From positions 1,219,501-1,283,500 of the forward strand of contig JAKTNV010000027.1 of NCBI GenBank assembly GCA_022747635.1: a stretch of 64,000 bases of DNA, read 5' to 3'. Below, in pieces: positions 42,793 to 51,987 of this stretch. The position numbers and the translations under genes were made by a program. The notes beneath the pieces are model-generated. The model was not told where the DNA came from. It did no database searches and saw only the letters and a list, made by a program, of their open reading frames with translations. This DNA comes from Hetaerina americana (Eukaryota > Arthropoda > Insecta > Odonata > Calopterygidae). Position 1 is the first letter of the stretch. The number at the start of each line of letters is the position of its first letter.

Positions 42793-44165
42793 TACATATT
42801 TTTCACCTCAATTCTGTTGCATTGGTCTTTCTCCTTCGGAAAGCTAAAGAGGGCCACTTTTTGGTCGAAAAGCGCGTGCCCGCTTTTCACTCCAATGTGT
42901 TTGCTTGGTTTGCTCGTGTTATTTTGCCTTTCTCCTTTATTTTCTATTTGTTCCATTCTTTTGACTGAAGGGCTTCATTGCAACCATTTTCGTTTATGAC
43001 AACGCCATCCAGTGTTTTTTCCACTTCATTCATATTCCCGAGCATTGGTATTGCTTTTCTGTAATACCTAAGTGAGTTAGTATGTGTGTGCATGAGTGCG
43101 TGTATTATTCCCCCAATGTAGGCGTCTTAATTTCTTCGCAAACCTATTCGGTCTCTTCGTGGCAAACACGTAAGTGTAGGTAAGGGTAGCCCAGAGCCGG
43201 TCTCTGGCGAGGGAAAATCTTCCCCGGTAACCACTTTGGCCTTATCAGTGTGACTGAGTGTCTGTATTTGTAAGTTCTCGAATTCAGTCCCTGGCAATAG
43301 GGTTAATTTCCTTATAAAAATTCCTATTCGGGGAAACCCCCCCCCCGGTGTAATTGTGAACGTCTTAACATTATGAAAGTATGCCTGATCACTGGCTAGC
43401 CTTCGAGATATAGGTTTTGGAAGCGGACGTCACGACTCAAGTGGATGAATTAAGTGTGGAATGAGGAGTTACCAATGAGGGGATGAAATAGGCATCTATG
43501 ATGAAGGAAAAAAAAGAAACATGGCATTCAATTAGACAAGATTTAAGGTCAAACTTATTGAGTTGAAATTTATTGAAATGAGTAAACCATTTATAATGGG
43601 CCCAGAGTCCATTAAGGACATGGCACTCATTGGTGGGACGACTTTTAAGTACGCTTTATTCAATCAGGAGCTTGAGACTGACTATATTAAATAGTATTCC
43701 CTTAAGCCGTAAAGGCCCCACCACTGTTTCCTTAGTTTGCTCGCGTTAGCTTGCCTTTCTCCTTTATTTTCTATTTTTATCATTCTCTTGGCTGAAAGGC
43801 TTGTTTCCCTACCATTATCGATTTTGACAACGCCATCCAGTGTTTTGTCCACTTCATTCATATTCCTGAGTGTTGGTTTTGCTTTTCTGCAAGACTTTAA
43901 GTGCGTGAGTGAGGGCAAATGGTCCGTGATTTATTCCCCCGAAGTACGTAGATCCCTGACGTCTGGATTAGTTTCTATGCAAACCTATTCGGTCTCTTCC
44001 TAGTCAACCAGTGTGATGGTGTGCGTATTTGTAAGTTCCCGAATACGTTACCTGGCATTGGATTAATTTCATTGTTAAAGTATTCGGGAAGCACCACCCT
44101 CCCCCCACAATGAAAATGTGAACGTCTTAATATTTTGAATGTGTGTCTGATCACTGGCGAGGGAT
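42793..44165 (+). repeat. Diverged direct repeat pair, probably Penelope-derived
   Basis: The segment 42893-43400 recurs at 43728-44165. Both contain GCCTTTCTCCTTTATTTTCT, ACAACGCCATCCAGTGTTTT, CCACTTCATTCATATTCC, CAAACCTATTCGGTCTCTTC and CTGATCACTGGC. The first copy is preceded by a degenerate hammerhead-like motif close to that of the 4.6-kb arm. Spacing is about 800 bp. A tandem pseudo-LTR arrangement, typical of Penelope-like elements, is one explanation; no coding sequence supports it. Confidence 0.6.
42844..42871 (+). ncRNA. Degenerate hammerhead-like motif
   Basis: CUAAAGA, extra G, GGCCAC...UUGGUC, then GAAAA and GCGCGUG. It matches the 5231-5258 motif with substitutions in the core (G to A in CUGA, C to A after GAAA), so it is probably dead. 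Confidence 0.3.
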
Positions 44166-45002
44166 TAACCTCCTCGAAAATCACAACACCAATCTAAATA
44201 TTTCCCCTCCTTTTTTACTTCTACGGTGGTGTAAAAAACCCTTTTACAGCATAAGGCAATATTAATGTATTCAGTCTTGGAAAAGGGTGTAAGACGCTCA
44301 ATTTATCCTTTGCAACGAACGATAACACTACTCTTCAGCCTTCTCGTCACATTTCCCCAATACTTTTCAAATAAATCCTAATATTTTCTCAGCCTGCCCA
44401 CATAATGATGCGAGGCTAAAATTATTCCCTGTGCTTCAGCATCAAACTTGAAGGTTTGTAATTATTTATTACTTAAAGCCGTCCACGATATCTATGCTCT
44501 TCGCGTCTGCCAGCCCAGGGTATCCAATAATACGTAATGTAACGCTTTCTATGGGTTCATACAGAATATTCACGAGACGGCAAGCCATTCCCTATTCCCT
44601 TTTTATCCGAAATGTTCGTTTTTCTTCGCAATATTTCGATGATTATTGAAAGTGAGCTTTCACGACGTGGAATTAAATCTCTCTTTTATATTTTCCCAAG
44701 TAAATTGATTCAATCTATTGCTTTAATGCAGATCTTCCTAACTCAGCGCTGAATTCTCCGTGCTTGATGCGACTTTTGTGTGACTCCCAGATATTTGGTC
44801 TCCGCCTCTCTTCTTATGCCATCACAAGTCCGTGGGTGAAAGGGTGCGTGGATTCCTCTCCTTGCAATGGGCTATTATGATTTTTCATATTCAAGTGGCA
44901 AACATACCACACCACACGCATATATTGTTGATATCGATAAAGATATTACTTCTCACTCACGAACACTTCTGGGTGAAACACTTACGGCGGATATGTGGAC
45001 AA
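44166..45002. other. Unassigned sequence
   Basis: No recognisable feature. Confidence 0.5.
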
Positions 45003-45552
45003 GCTAACTAAAAATTAGGATTTATTAGAAGAGTGCTGCGGTAAATGAGATTAAAAATTCAAAGAGAAATATTATCTGTCGTTGGTTTGGCCCCATTTAG
45101 AATATGCTACTAGTGCATATGGAATTCTCATTAAGTTGGATTAGTCGCCGAATTGGATCGCGTGCAGCGTAGAGGAGCTAGATTAGTAAAACGTCGTTAT
45201 GATAAACTTAGTAGCGTATTCAAAATATTAGAGCAGCTAGGCTGGGAATCACTCACGGAGGGAAGATTAAATTACAGATTGAAGCTCTTGCATAAATTGG
45301 AAGGATGTCAGCAGTAATGATGTTGAAAATGTATTATTGCCCCCATCGTACCACGGTAGGAGAGATAACGTCAATAAAATCAGATCGATTAAATGTAGGG
45401 CAGATAGATTTAAGATACCATTTTTTCTTCGAACGATAGGGGATAATAATAACATTATCCGACCGCTGTAGGGGTAAAAACATTTGGGCCAAAATTAGCC
45501 TGGTGTGTATTCACCCCCTGCCACACACCCTAGCGGTGGCTGACAGGGTACT
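45003..45552 (+). pseudogene. CR1-like family A RT C-terminus and 3' end
   Basis: Reads LRFIRRV, then after a frame change LEYATSAYGI, LDRVQRRGARLVKRRYDK, LEQLGWESLTEGRLNYRLK, LPPSYHGRRDNVNKIRSI and ADRFKIPFFLRTIGDNN. It is followed by TGTGTATTCACCCCCTGCC and the hairpin block. Multiple frameshifts. The 3' end abuts an RT palm fragment in the opposite orientation. Confidence 0.82.
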
Positions 45553-45830
45553 AAAAAATATAAGTTGAAAAAATTCTTTGGCTCGATATATAGCTTATAT
45601 CTCCGTAGATAACCGTATCATTGACAAATAGTCTGACATTACCGGTTACGTTACAGTAAAAATCAAATATGCAAATGAAAATAAGTAGGCTGCCGGTCGT
45701 AGTTCCCTGCGCAATGACTGGAGCTAAATTCGCGAAATCGCAAATAATTCCATTATATAATGCTTTTTGCTCTCGCACATAAAGAAAATCTCTTTCCCAA
45801 CTCAAGTGCTTAGCCATTAGTTCCACACGA
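45545..45830 (-). pseudogene. RT palm fragment
   Basis: Minus strand: IICDFANLAPVIAQGTTTGS, LLIFICIFDFYCNVTGNVRL and FVNDTVIYGDIS. These correspond to the QG-LGPLLF-IN-L and active-site region of CR1/jockey-type RTs. The active site reads F-V-N-D where F-A-D-D is expected, so it is inactive. It is isolated from any other RT segment on this strand and may be a separate insertion. Confidence 0.75.
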
Positions 45831-46339
45831 TCGCAGTTTTTACATCAGTGTTTTGCGTTTCCTTATCATCATTGAGTGACATTTAGCCTAACGATTTTTA
45901 GAAACATAAAAATTAGCTTCTCCTTAAAATTTGAATTTTTTATTTCATTCGCTGTGATCGGGATCCGGATCCTTCGATATCCAACGTAATGTTTTATCCT
46001 GTCAATCTACAGAGGCGTCCTCTTGCACTCTGAAGGCGAATGATTTTAGCTCTTTGATATCGTTGCATTGCAATTCACATTAGCGCATGACTCGGTCGCG
46101 GTGTCTCCCGCATGTTCTTTTATTTAACCTCCACTCATTTCCTTATACTCCTTTATTATTTGATCCTGTCGTGAATGGAAAAACCGGAAGATATGGAATT
46201 CCGTACGATCACGTTGGTGATGATTGATAGCTGGATAGTCATCCTCACTTTGGGGCGAGATCAAGACTATGGAGTCTCCTCTACGAGCTAACTCCTAGCT
46301 TCACGATATGGGATCGTAGATTTTCGCGGCGTTCAGATG
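45831..46339. other. Unassigned sequence
   Basis: No recognisable feature. Confidence 0.5.
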
Positions 46340-46827
46340 AAAGACTCTCCATTCTCGGGATGTCACCGCGTAGGTCTGTTGTCAAAAAAACAACCAGAAA
46401 AAGATAGCTTTAACAGAGAAGATGGCTACCGCCTATCAGGAGCCTGGAAAAGGATTTGGCGGGAAACCCCCGACCAATTACAGAGCAGGGAGGGAGAGGC
46501 GAAACATATATAAACGCGGCCAAAACAACGGGGTTTCCGTATTGTTTTTATTATGTTTCAATGTATATTTTATGTCAACTCTTGTAATTCTGTTCTTTAC
46601 GGAAATAAAACCTTTAAAACTGAAAAAAAACGTAGGCTTCGGCCTTAAACGGGTGTTTGTCGATACCAAACTTTTCATGTTGTAAATATATTGTATAATA
46701 ACTTTTGACTAATAAAAACTTTAAAAACGTCCCGGCACTTCGACCTGAAGACGCTCGTTGAAACACGGGCGAAACTGTTGTCAGAAAAACAACCTACGCG
46801 GTGACATCCCGAGAATGGAGAGTCTTT
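46340..46827 (+). mobile_element. Penelope-like short element with 35-bp inverted ends
   Basis: 46340-46374 is the exact reverse complement of 46793-46827. Just inside, CTGTTGTC, an A run and ACAACC appear in direct orientation at both ends (46376-46395 and 46776-46795). A hammerhead-like motif lies at 46745-46775. Internal open reading (NYRAGRERRN, IYKRGQNNG and a hydrophobic run) has no recognised domain. The mix of inverted outer ends and direct inner ends resembles Penelope insertions more than a DNA transposon. Confidence 0.6.
46745..46775 (+). ncRNA. Hammerhead-like motif
   Basis: CUGAAGA, extra C, GCUCGU/ACGGGC stem (one G-U pair), UGAAAC loop, then GAAAC and UGUUGUC. Another unrelated stem on the same core. 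Confidence 0.42.
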
Positions 46828-46975
46828 CCTTGCTTCACATTTACAAGATTAATCTTATGCATACATTTTACAAAGCATACATAAGGAGCAATAAAATTAA
46901 TGAAAAGCATATTTTAGGACTAACACACGGCAACACAATTAATTAATTGCTTAGTTCCATTGCTAAATATAACAT

Positions 46976-47001
46976 AATATATATATATATATACATATAT
47001 A

Positions 47002-47067
<66 letters not shown>
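46976..47067. repeat. (AT)n microsatellite
   Basis: About 90 bp of AT repeat with TACATAT interruptions at the left side. Confidence 0.95.
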
Positions 47068-47069
<2 letters not shown>

Positions 47070-47274
47070 CATGCACACATACATAAATATACACATACCA
47101 ATATATGCAAGCAATACTTGCTACTTAATATTCCTGGTTTTATTTACGAACGCCAATGTTCCTGCGAAAGAAAAAGGAAGGATCTCGAAGTCTGTTGACA
47201 GCTCTATTTTCACTTGGTGGTTGGTTTGCTGGGAAATAAGTGATTTATGAAGTGTGTGCTTGAATGATTGGAGA

Positions 47275-47475
47275 GACCGTGCATTAGTTATAGCGGATGA
47301 CGTGGCTCATTTTAATGACGACATGCCACTGATACTGCAAATGACTGGTCATTCTGTGATAAGGGATTACGAGTTTATGATTACCTGTGGTATGTAGTTT
47401 ATGTATTCTATCAAAGTGATTGAAATCATTGGTATAGTACTGAGGGGTTTTATGATTTAGTATAATGTACGTGAT
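47275..47475 (-). pseudogene. Non-LTR RT C-terminal scrap
   Basis: Minus strand reads YIILNHKTPQYYTNDFNHFD, RIHKLHTTGNHKLVIPYHR and MTSHLQYQWHVVIKM. This resembles the C-terminal region of CR1-like enzymes (NTR-N-KL-VP-HRT pattern, as in the family B copy at 28.5 kb). No catalytic part is present. Confidence 0.6.
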
Positions 47476-48119
47476 GAGATGAGAGGACAGGGTTGGTAGC
47501 ATTCCGTGAGTCGCCCGAGCCTCTGTGCACGGGCCTTCATCGATGACGTTGCCTGAATGAGCTGTTCGTATTTGTCCTTCATTCCGCTGCTCGGCTTTCG
47601 CTTCCAGGGGGCAACTTTTATCCTCAGCTCTTCTACTCGTAGTTTTTTCGGCGGCCGGCTCTCTCCGCATTATTATGAGAGACGAACGTTTATCTCGTCA
47701 CCGTCCTGATTCATTTTCCCCAAATCATCGTATCGTATTATCGTAAGTATTCTTGTCAAGTGGCGATAAATCTCTCGCTGAATTCGCGTCGGTAATTTTT
47801 AGAGAATTTCTCCCGGTTTTGTTTCCAGTCCGAGTGCCCTGGTTCGTGCTTTGACCCGGAATTTTCAACGACGTTCTCGTTCGGAAAGGTCGCTCGGGAC
47901 ACGTGCGTAAGAGGACATGGATGAGGATTTCTACAGAGTGTAGTGTTATTTCCTCCCCGCATATCAACCCGAAGGTCAATTTAATTAATTGGTGTGGGTT
48001 AGGAGGGGGTGGGGGAGGAGAGGGCAGGGGGCCCATCCAGCGCCTAGACCTTCGGAGCGCTAAACTCGTGCATTGATCGTGATGAGGGAGGCTAGAGGAT
48101 GGGATCCCCACGAGGTAGG
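47476..48119. other. Unassigned sequence
   Basis: Moderately GC-rich with open frames on the minus strand but no domain recognised. Confidence 0.4.
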
Positions 48120-48572
48120 CTTCTTAATTTCGGAACTAGATCGAGTGCAACGGAGAGCAGCTAGGTTTGTGAGAAGTTGTAATGAACAAGGTAGCAGTGT
48201 CACGGTACTATTGTACGAAATAGGATGGGAGCCACTGGTAAATATTTCTTAAATATTATGCGCAAAGGAATGAAGGCGATATTCCATCCAGACTTAATGC
48301 GGCAATAAGGAATCTAGAGGCTACAACGGAGAAGTCAGATCGGCATGAAGAAGGCAAAGATGGCTACAATCACATTTTAAAAAGAGTATAAAAAATGACA
48401 ATATAAATAGTAAGAAGCAAACGTCACTTTAGAAATATTAAATACATTTAATTAACATGTCAGGACGAAATTATAATTGTGATAGTGTATGCATGGCTGA
48501 TAGCCTAACACCCCCCGCCGCACGCCCTTGCGGCGGCTTGCGGGGGATTGTGTGGATGCAGTCCCTTTCACT
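48120..48572 (+). pseudogene. CR1-like family A RT C-terminus and 3' end
   Basis: Starts ISELDRVQRRAARFVRSC, then SSVTVLLYEIGWEPL, then many stops. It ends with the best-preserved hairpin block of the window (CCCCCCGCCGCACGCCCTTG then CGGCGGCTTGCGGGG) at 48508-48550 and a decayed GTGTGGATGCAG tail. Confidence 0.8.
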
Positions 48573-49349
48573 GTTTGCCCGCTGTTTTGTCCCAAAATTT
48601 TGGGTGTCCAGAAAGCCACACAGATTGGGTTCGACCAAGGGCGACTAGTGATCCCCCTCGGAGTTAAAACCGTCACCATTGGGTCAATACGCGAAACCTC
48701 TGTCCAGGACTTTAAGAGACAATAAAATGTGAACACAATACGATAAGTGATGCAAGTGGCGGGACAAACTCTCATTCAGGGACAGTTACTTACTCTGAAT
48801 TAAAAAAGTGCTACTGACCAGATTTTATTTAACTTTTAGCAAATGAAGAATGAGTATAGTTGGATCACCGGTAGTTTTGAAAAGAGTTTCACTGTTAACA
48901 TTGCATGAATTTGACTTATCATGGCATTACCGGAGTGAAATTACGATTAGGAGGTATCCTCCTTTACCAACATGTATATATTATTATGAAAAATTTAGCC
49001 AGTGTAATGTTGTTAACAATTAATATCGCTGATAAATTTTATTAAAATTCAGAACTTGTAATTTTTACAGTATAGATAATTGACAATTACACGGGCATTA
49101 CAGTTGAAATAAAAAAATGCTCAGTCTTTGTAGAATCTCTGACGATAGGTTATTAAAATCAATTATTTTAAAATGGCAATTAATTATTTTTAATAACATA
49201 GAATGTATCATTTTTTAAACGATTAAAATTTCAAGAATTTAAAAATTTTCCGAAATACCCCGTATTTATATTTTATTTAGCCAATAAAACAATGTTGCTT
49301 ACGTAAATAACCCCGTGTATTTCAGCAATTGCCCGTTCAACAACATGGA
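48573..49349. other. Unassigned AT-rich sequence
   Basis: No recognisable feature. Confidence 0.5.
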
Positions 49350-49570
49350 AAACTGCACCCACAGCAGCGCACGCACGCATGCAAAAATCCCTTCATCCAT
49401 CATTCATGCAAACACATATACCATAAACCAACAAACAACTCCACCCCAGGATGCAGCACGAAAGCCATCCAACAACACGCAAGCCAGGACCCAACAAGCA
49501 AGAATGCGAATTCTCCACCACCACATGAATATGCAACACAAAACGCTCCATCATCTCACCATCATCCTCG
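49350..49570 (-). mobile_element. Family A-type 3' untranslated sequence
   Basis: Words GCATGCAAAAATCC, ATTCATGCAAACACATA, GGATGCAGCACGAAAG, CCACCACATGAATATGCA parallel 650-830, in the same orientation. No tail or coding part is visible. Confidence 0.45.
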
Positions 49571-50186
49571 GCAAGTACTCTCAATGTAGAAGCATACCAG
49601 CAAAGTCCACATATCAAAAGCCATTGCTGGTTTGTTATCTTGATCAAGAGAAGCAAAGTATTTATCCACAGCTTCTCAAAGGAATTGATAATGAGGGAAA
49701 GGCCAACGAAAACATACTAAGAGGAATTGAAAATCGGAAAAAGGCTGTATATTTTTAAATCTGGCTGTAGATTTATGAGTAGCAAATATTACACTTTCCA
49801 CCCACAAAGTCTCATGAAAAGTTGGCTCTACTCAATTGTATACACACAAAAACCTTCCCGGATGACCGCATTGAAATATCATTAAATCACTCTCTATCTA
49901 GTTCTTGTCAAGGAAGTACGTGTTCGAGCTCGATCCCGAGAGTCGATTTCACCGTACCTGAGCCTAACTACGTTCCTGTTGTTACTTCAGTGCCTCTGTG
50001 CTTGTTCTACCCCAGTAAAGTGTATTGCAGTATTAGAATTTTGTGAAAAAGTTTTCCCTAAAAAGATTTAGAGATGTTTGCTATTAGTTTTGGATGGTTA
50101 GGTAATAATCTTAGTGGGTATTCTTAGTGGCCTGTGTGTTTCCACTCCTCTGACTGGTTATTGGTGAAAACCCTCTTTCTTTTTCA
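49571..50186. other. Unassigned sequence
   Basis: No recognisable gene or repeat. Confidence 0.5.
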
Positions 50187-50280
50187 TATACATCTACAAA
50201 ATACTCCGCAAGCCACGGTAAGGGCGTATGATACCACCTGTATTAAAGATGAATGTAGTAAAATATTTATCCAATAACGG
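50187..50280 (-). mobile_element. CR1-like family A 3' tail
   Basis: CATATACATCTACAAAATAC followed by a diverged hairpin block (TCCGCAAGCCACGGTAAGG). Truncated, with no coding part. Confidence 0.6.
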
Positions 50281-50282
50281 GA

Positions 50283-50531
50283 AGTGAGGGAATGGTAGTG
50301 ATAGATAGTTCAAATGTCCACCGTGTGATGGTCCCATTCAAGGAAAGGGCGTGCCACGTAGGCGTCGAACAACGGGTGACCGCCTGTTGTACATCAGGTG
50401 GAGGAGTCCCTCAGGTGACGAAGGCGATCGAGGTGGCGGTCTGGGGCAAGAAGTGCTCTCGGTTGCAGGTCGTGGCCCATCTGGGCACCAATGACGTCAC
50501 AGACCGAGGATCCAAGGAGGTCCTCCTTTAA
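50283..50531 (+). pseudogene. Esterase-like (SGNH/GDSL) ORF1 fragment of a non-LTR element
   Basis: About 80 codons reading VVIDSSNVHRVMVPFKERA, GGGVPQVTKAIEVAVWGKK and LQVVAHLGTNDVTDRGSKEV. The second and third parts match the block of SGNH-hydrolase-like domains that carries the G-T-N-D signature. The first matches the block usually reading V-I-G-D-S-N, here altered to I-D-S-S-N, so the nucleophile context is damaged. Such domains are found in ORF1 of some CR1-type retrotransposons and in related tail-less proteins. The catalytic Asp/His block is not present and no downstream RT follows. Confidence 0.5.
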
Positions 50532-50852
50532 GTAACAGATCTAGGACTTCCCCTCGAGAGACCCGAGTGCTCCCGCTCTAAAGGAAAAATACCCGATGCA
50601 CAGCACGCAAGAACGAAAGCTTTCTGCCTTACCTGAGGTCCCTCAATCGTAAAAAGTATATAGGAGCCTTACTTAAAAAGTTTCACTTCTCTGGGTAATC
50701 AAATAAAGTAAAACTGCCGTGTTTGCGAAGCTGACGTGATACCAATTTATCTTAAAATGGTTTTGAATTAAATCTGGTGACTTTTCAACCCGCGAAAAAA
50801 CGTTATCGTTCTGAACGAATGATGAGGTCTCAGGCGTGATATGGTGGAAGCG
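50532..50852. other. Unassigned sequence
   Basis: No recognisable feature. Confidence 0.5.
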
Positions 50853-50913
50853 TAACATATTAAAACCACAGGTATTGCAATTTTCCACTAGATATTTTAT
50901 TTCAACACTACCG

Positions 50914-50940
50914 GTTTCGATGTTTTCACATCATCATCAG
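50914..50940 (-). ncRNA. Hammerhead-like motif, left arm
   Basis: Minus strand CUGAUGA, extra U, GAUGU/ACAUC stem with GAAA tetraloop, GAAAC and CGGUA. CUGAUGA is the canonical core spelling. Flanking CACAU and GUGUU can form a short stem I. Confidence 0.5.
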
Positions 50941-51151
50941 ATGTGAGCACAAGTGCGTATCTTCTTCACATATATAGTTGCATACAAGGGGTGGGGGGTT
51001 TTAAGGGGAAAAGGAGGGGAAAAAGGGACAGGGAATTCCCCTGCCCCCTCATGGAATTCCCTGTCCCTTTTTCCCCTCCTTTTCCCCTTAAAACCCCCCA
51101 CCCCTTGTATGCAACTATATATGTGAAGAAGATACGCACTTGTGCTCACAT

Positions 51152-51178
51152 CTGATGATGATGTGAAAACATCGAAAC
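51152..51178 (+). ncRNA. Hammerhead-like motif, right arm
   Basis: Exact mirror of the left-arm motif. Confidence 0.5.
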
Positions 51179-51239
51179 CGGTAGTGTTGAAATAAAATAT
51201 CTAGTGGAAAATTGCAATACCTGTGGTTTTAATATGTTA

Positions 51240-51987
51240 TCGTTTTGGTTCAAATGATTTCGGGAAATACTGCGAGGATAACTTTAACGGAGTCATCTGC
51301 TAATATCCATGTGAATGGAGCAATTTAAAATTTTAAAAATCTTTCGTCTTGGCCGTGTTTTCAGAGCATATTACATTTCATCGTTATCTTAACGGACTAA
51401 AGCACTCGACCGAGCATCTTGGTCAAAGTGAATGAATTTTGCACTTGGAGATTGGTGCATGTCATCGCCTTTATCTGGAAATAATATGCTTGAAGCGTTG
51501 AGAGTGTGTGTGATATATTTGTGATGGCATTTGATGATACTGCAACCCTTAATTATTTGGATTTTGGTTTTGATAAAAGAAGCAGATCTGTTGGACGGCC
51601 TGTTGCCTCTCGTCATGCACAAATGCGTATAAACGAGCCAGATTTCTTAACATAATAGACTCACAGCCCATAGAGAAGAAATATTTTCAAGAATTCGCTT
51701 CCGACGTTTGCAGAAATTTCCTCCGTTATGATATAGCGCGTTTGGTGTTATATACTTAAATATAAAACACGTTGGAAAGCATGATATCTTTACTAGAAAT
51801 TTCTCCAACCATTTTATAAATCAAAAAGCCAATCGTCAGGGAAAGCTGATATTGGAGTATTAAATTGTGATATTGTACGGAATAGAGTCTGCGAGTGTGC
51901 AGTAGCTATACTATATACCTCGCAGACTCTGTTCTAGGTTCGCATGACAAGGCTTGTGATTACATGTAACAGATTTAAAGTGCAAAT
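51240..51987. other. Unassigned; hairpin next to satellite
   Basis: No gene seen. A perfect 12-bp inverted repeat AGAGTCTGCGAG lies at 51884-51895 and 51919-51930, 58 bp before the minisatellite starts. Confidence 0.5.

Larger units (their letters stand above)
50853..51239. mobile_element. 387-bp element made of a perfect 187-bp inverted repeat
   Basis: 50853-51039 and 51053-51239 are exact reverse complements with a 13-bp spacer. Each arm has an outer AACATATTAAAACCACAGG, the hammerhead-like motif, CACATATATAGTTGCATAC and a purine-rich inner part. No coding capacity beyond the mirrored frame. Perfect identity implies recent origin or gene conversion between arms. Probably a Penelope-derived inverted 3' end. 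Confidence 0.9.
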
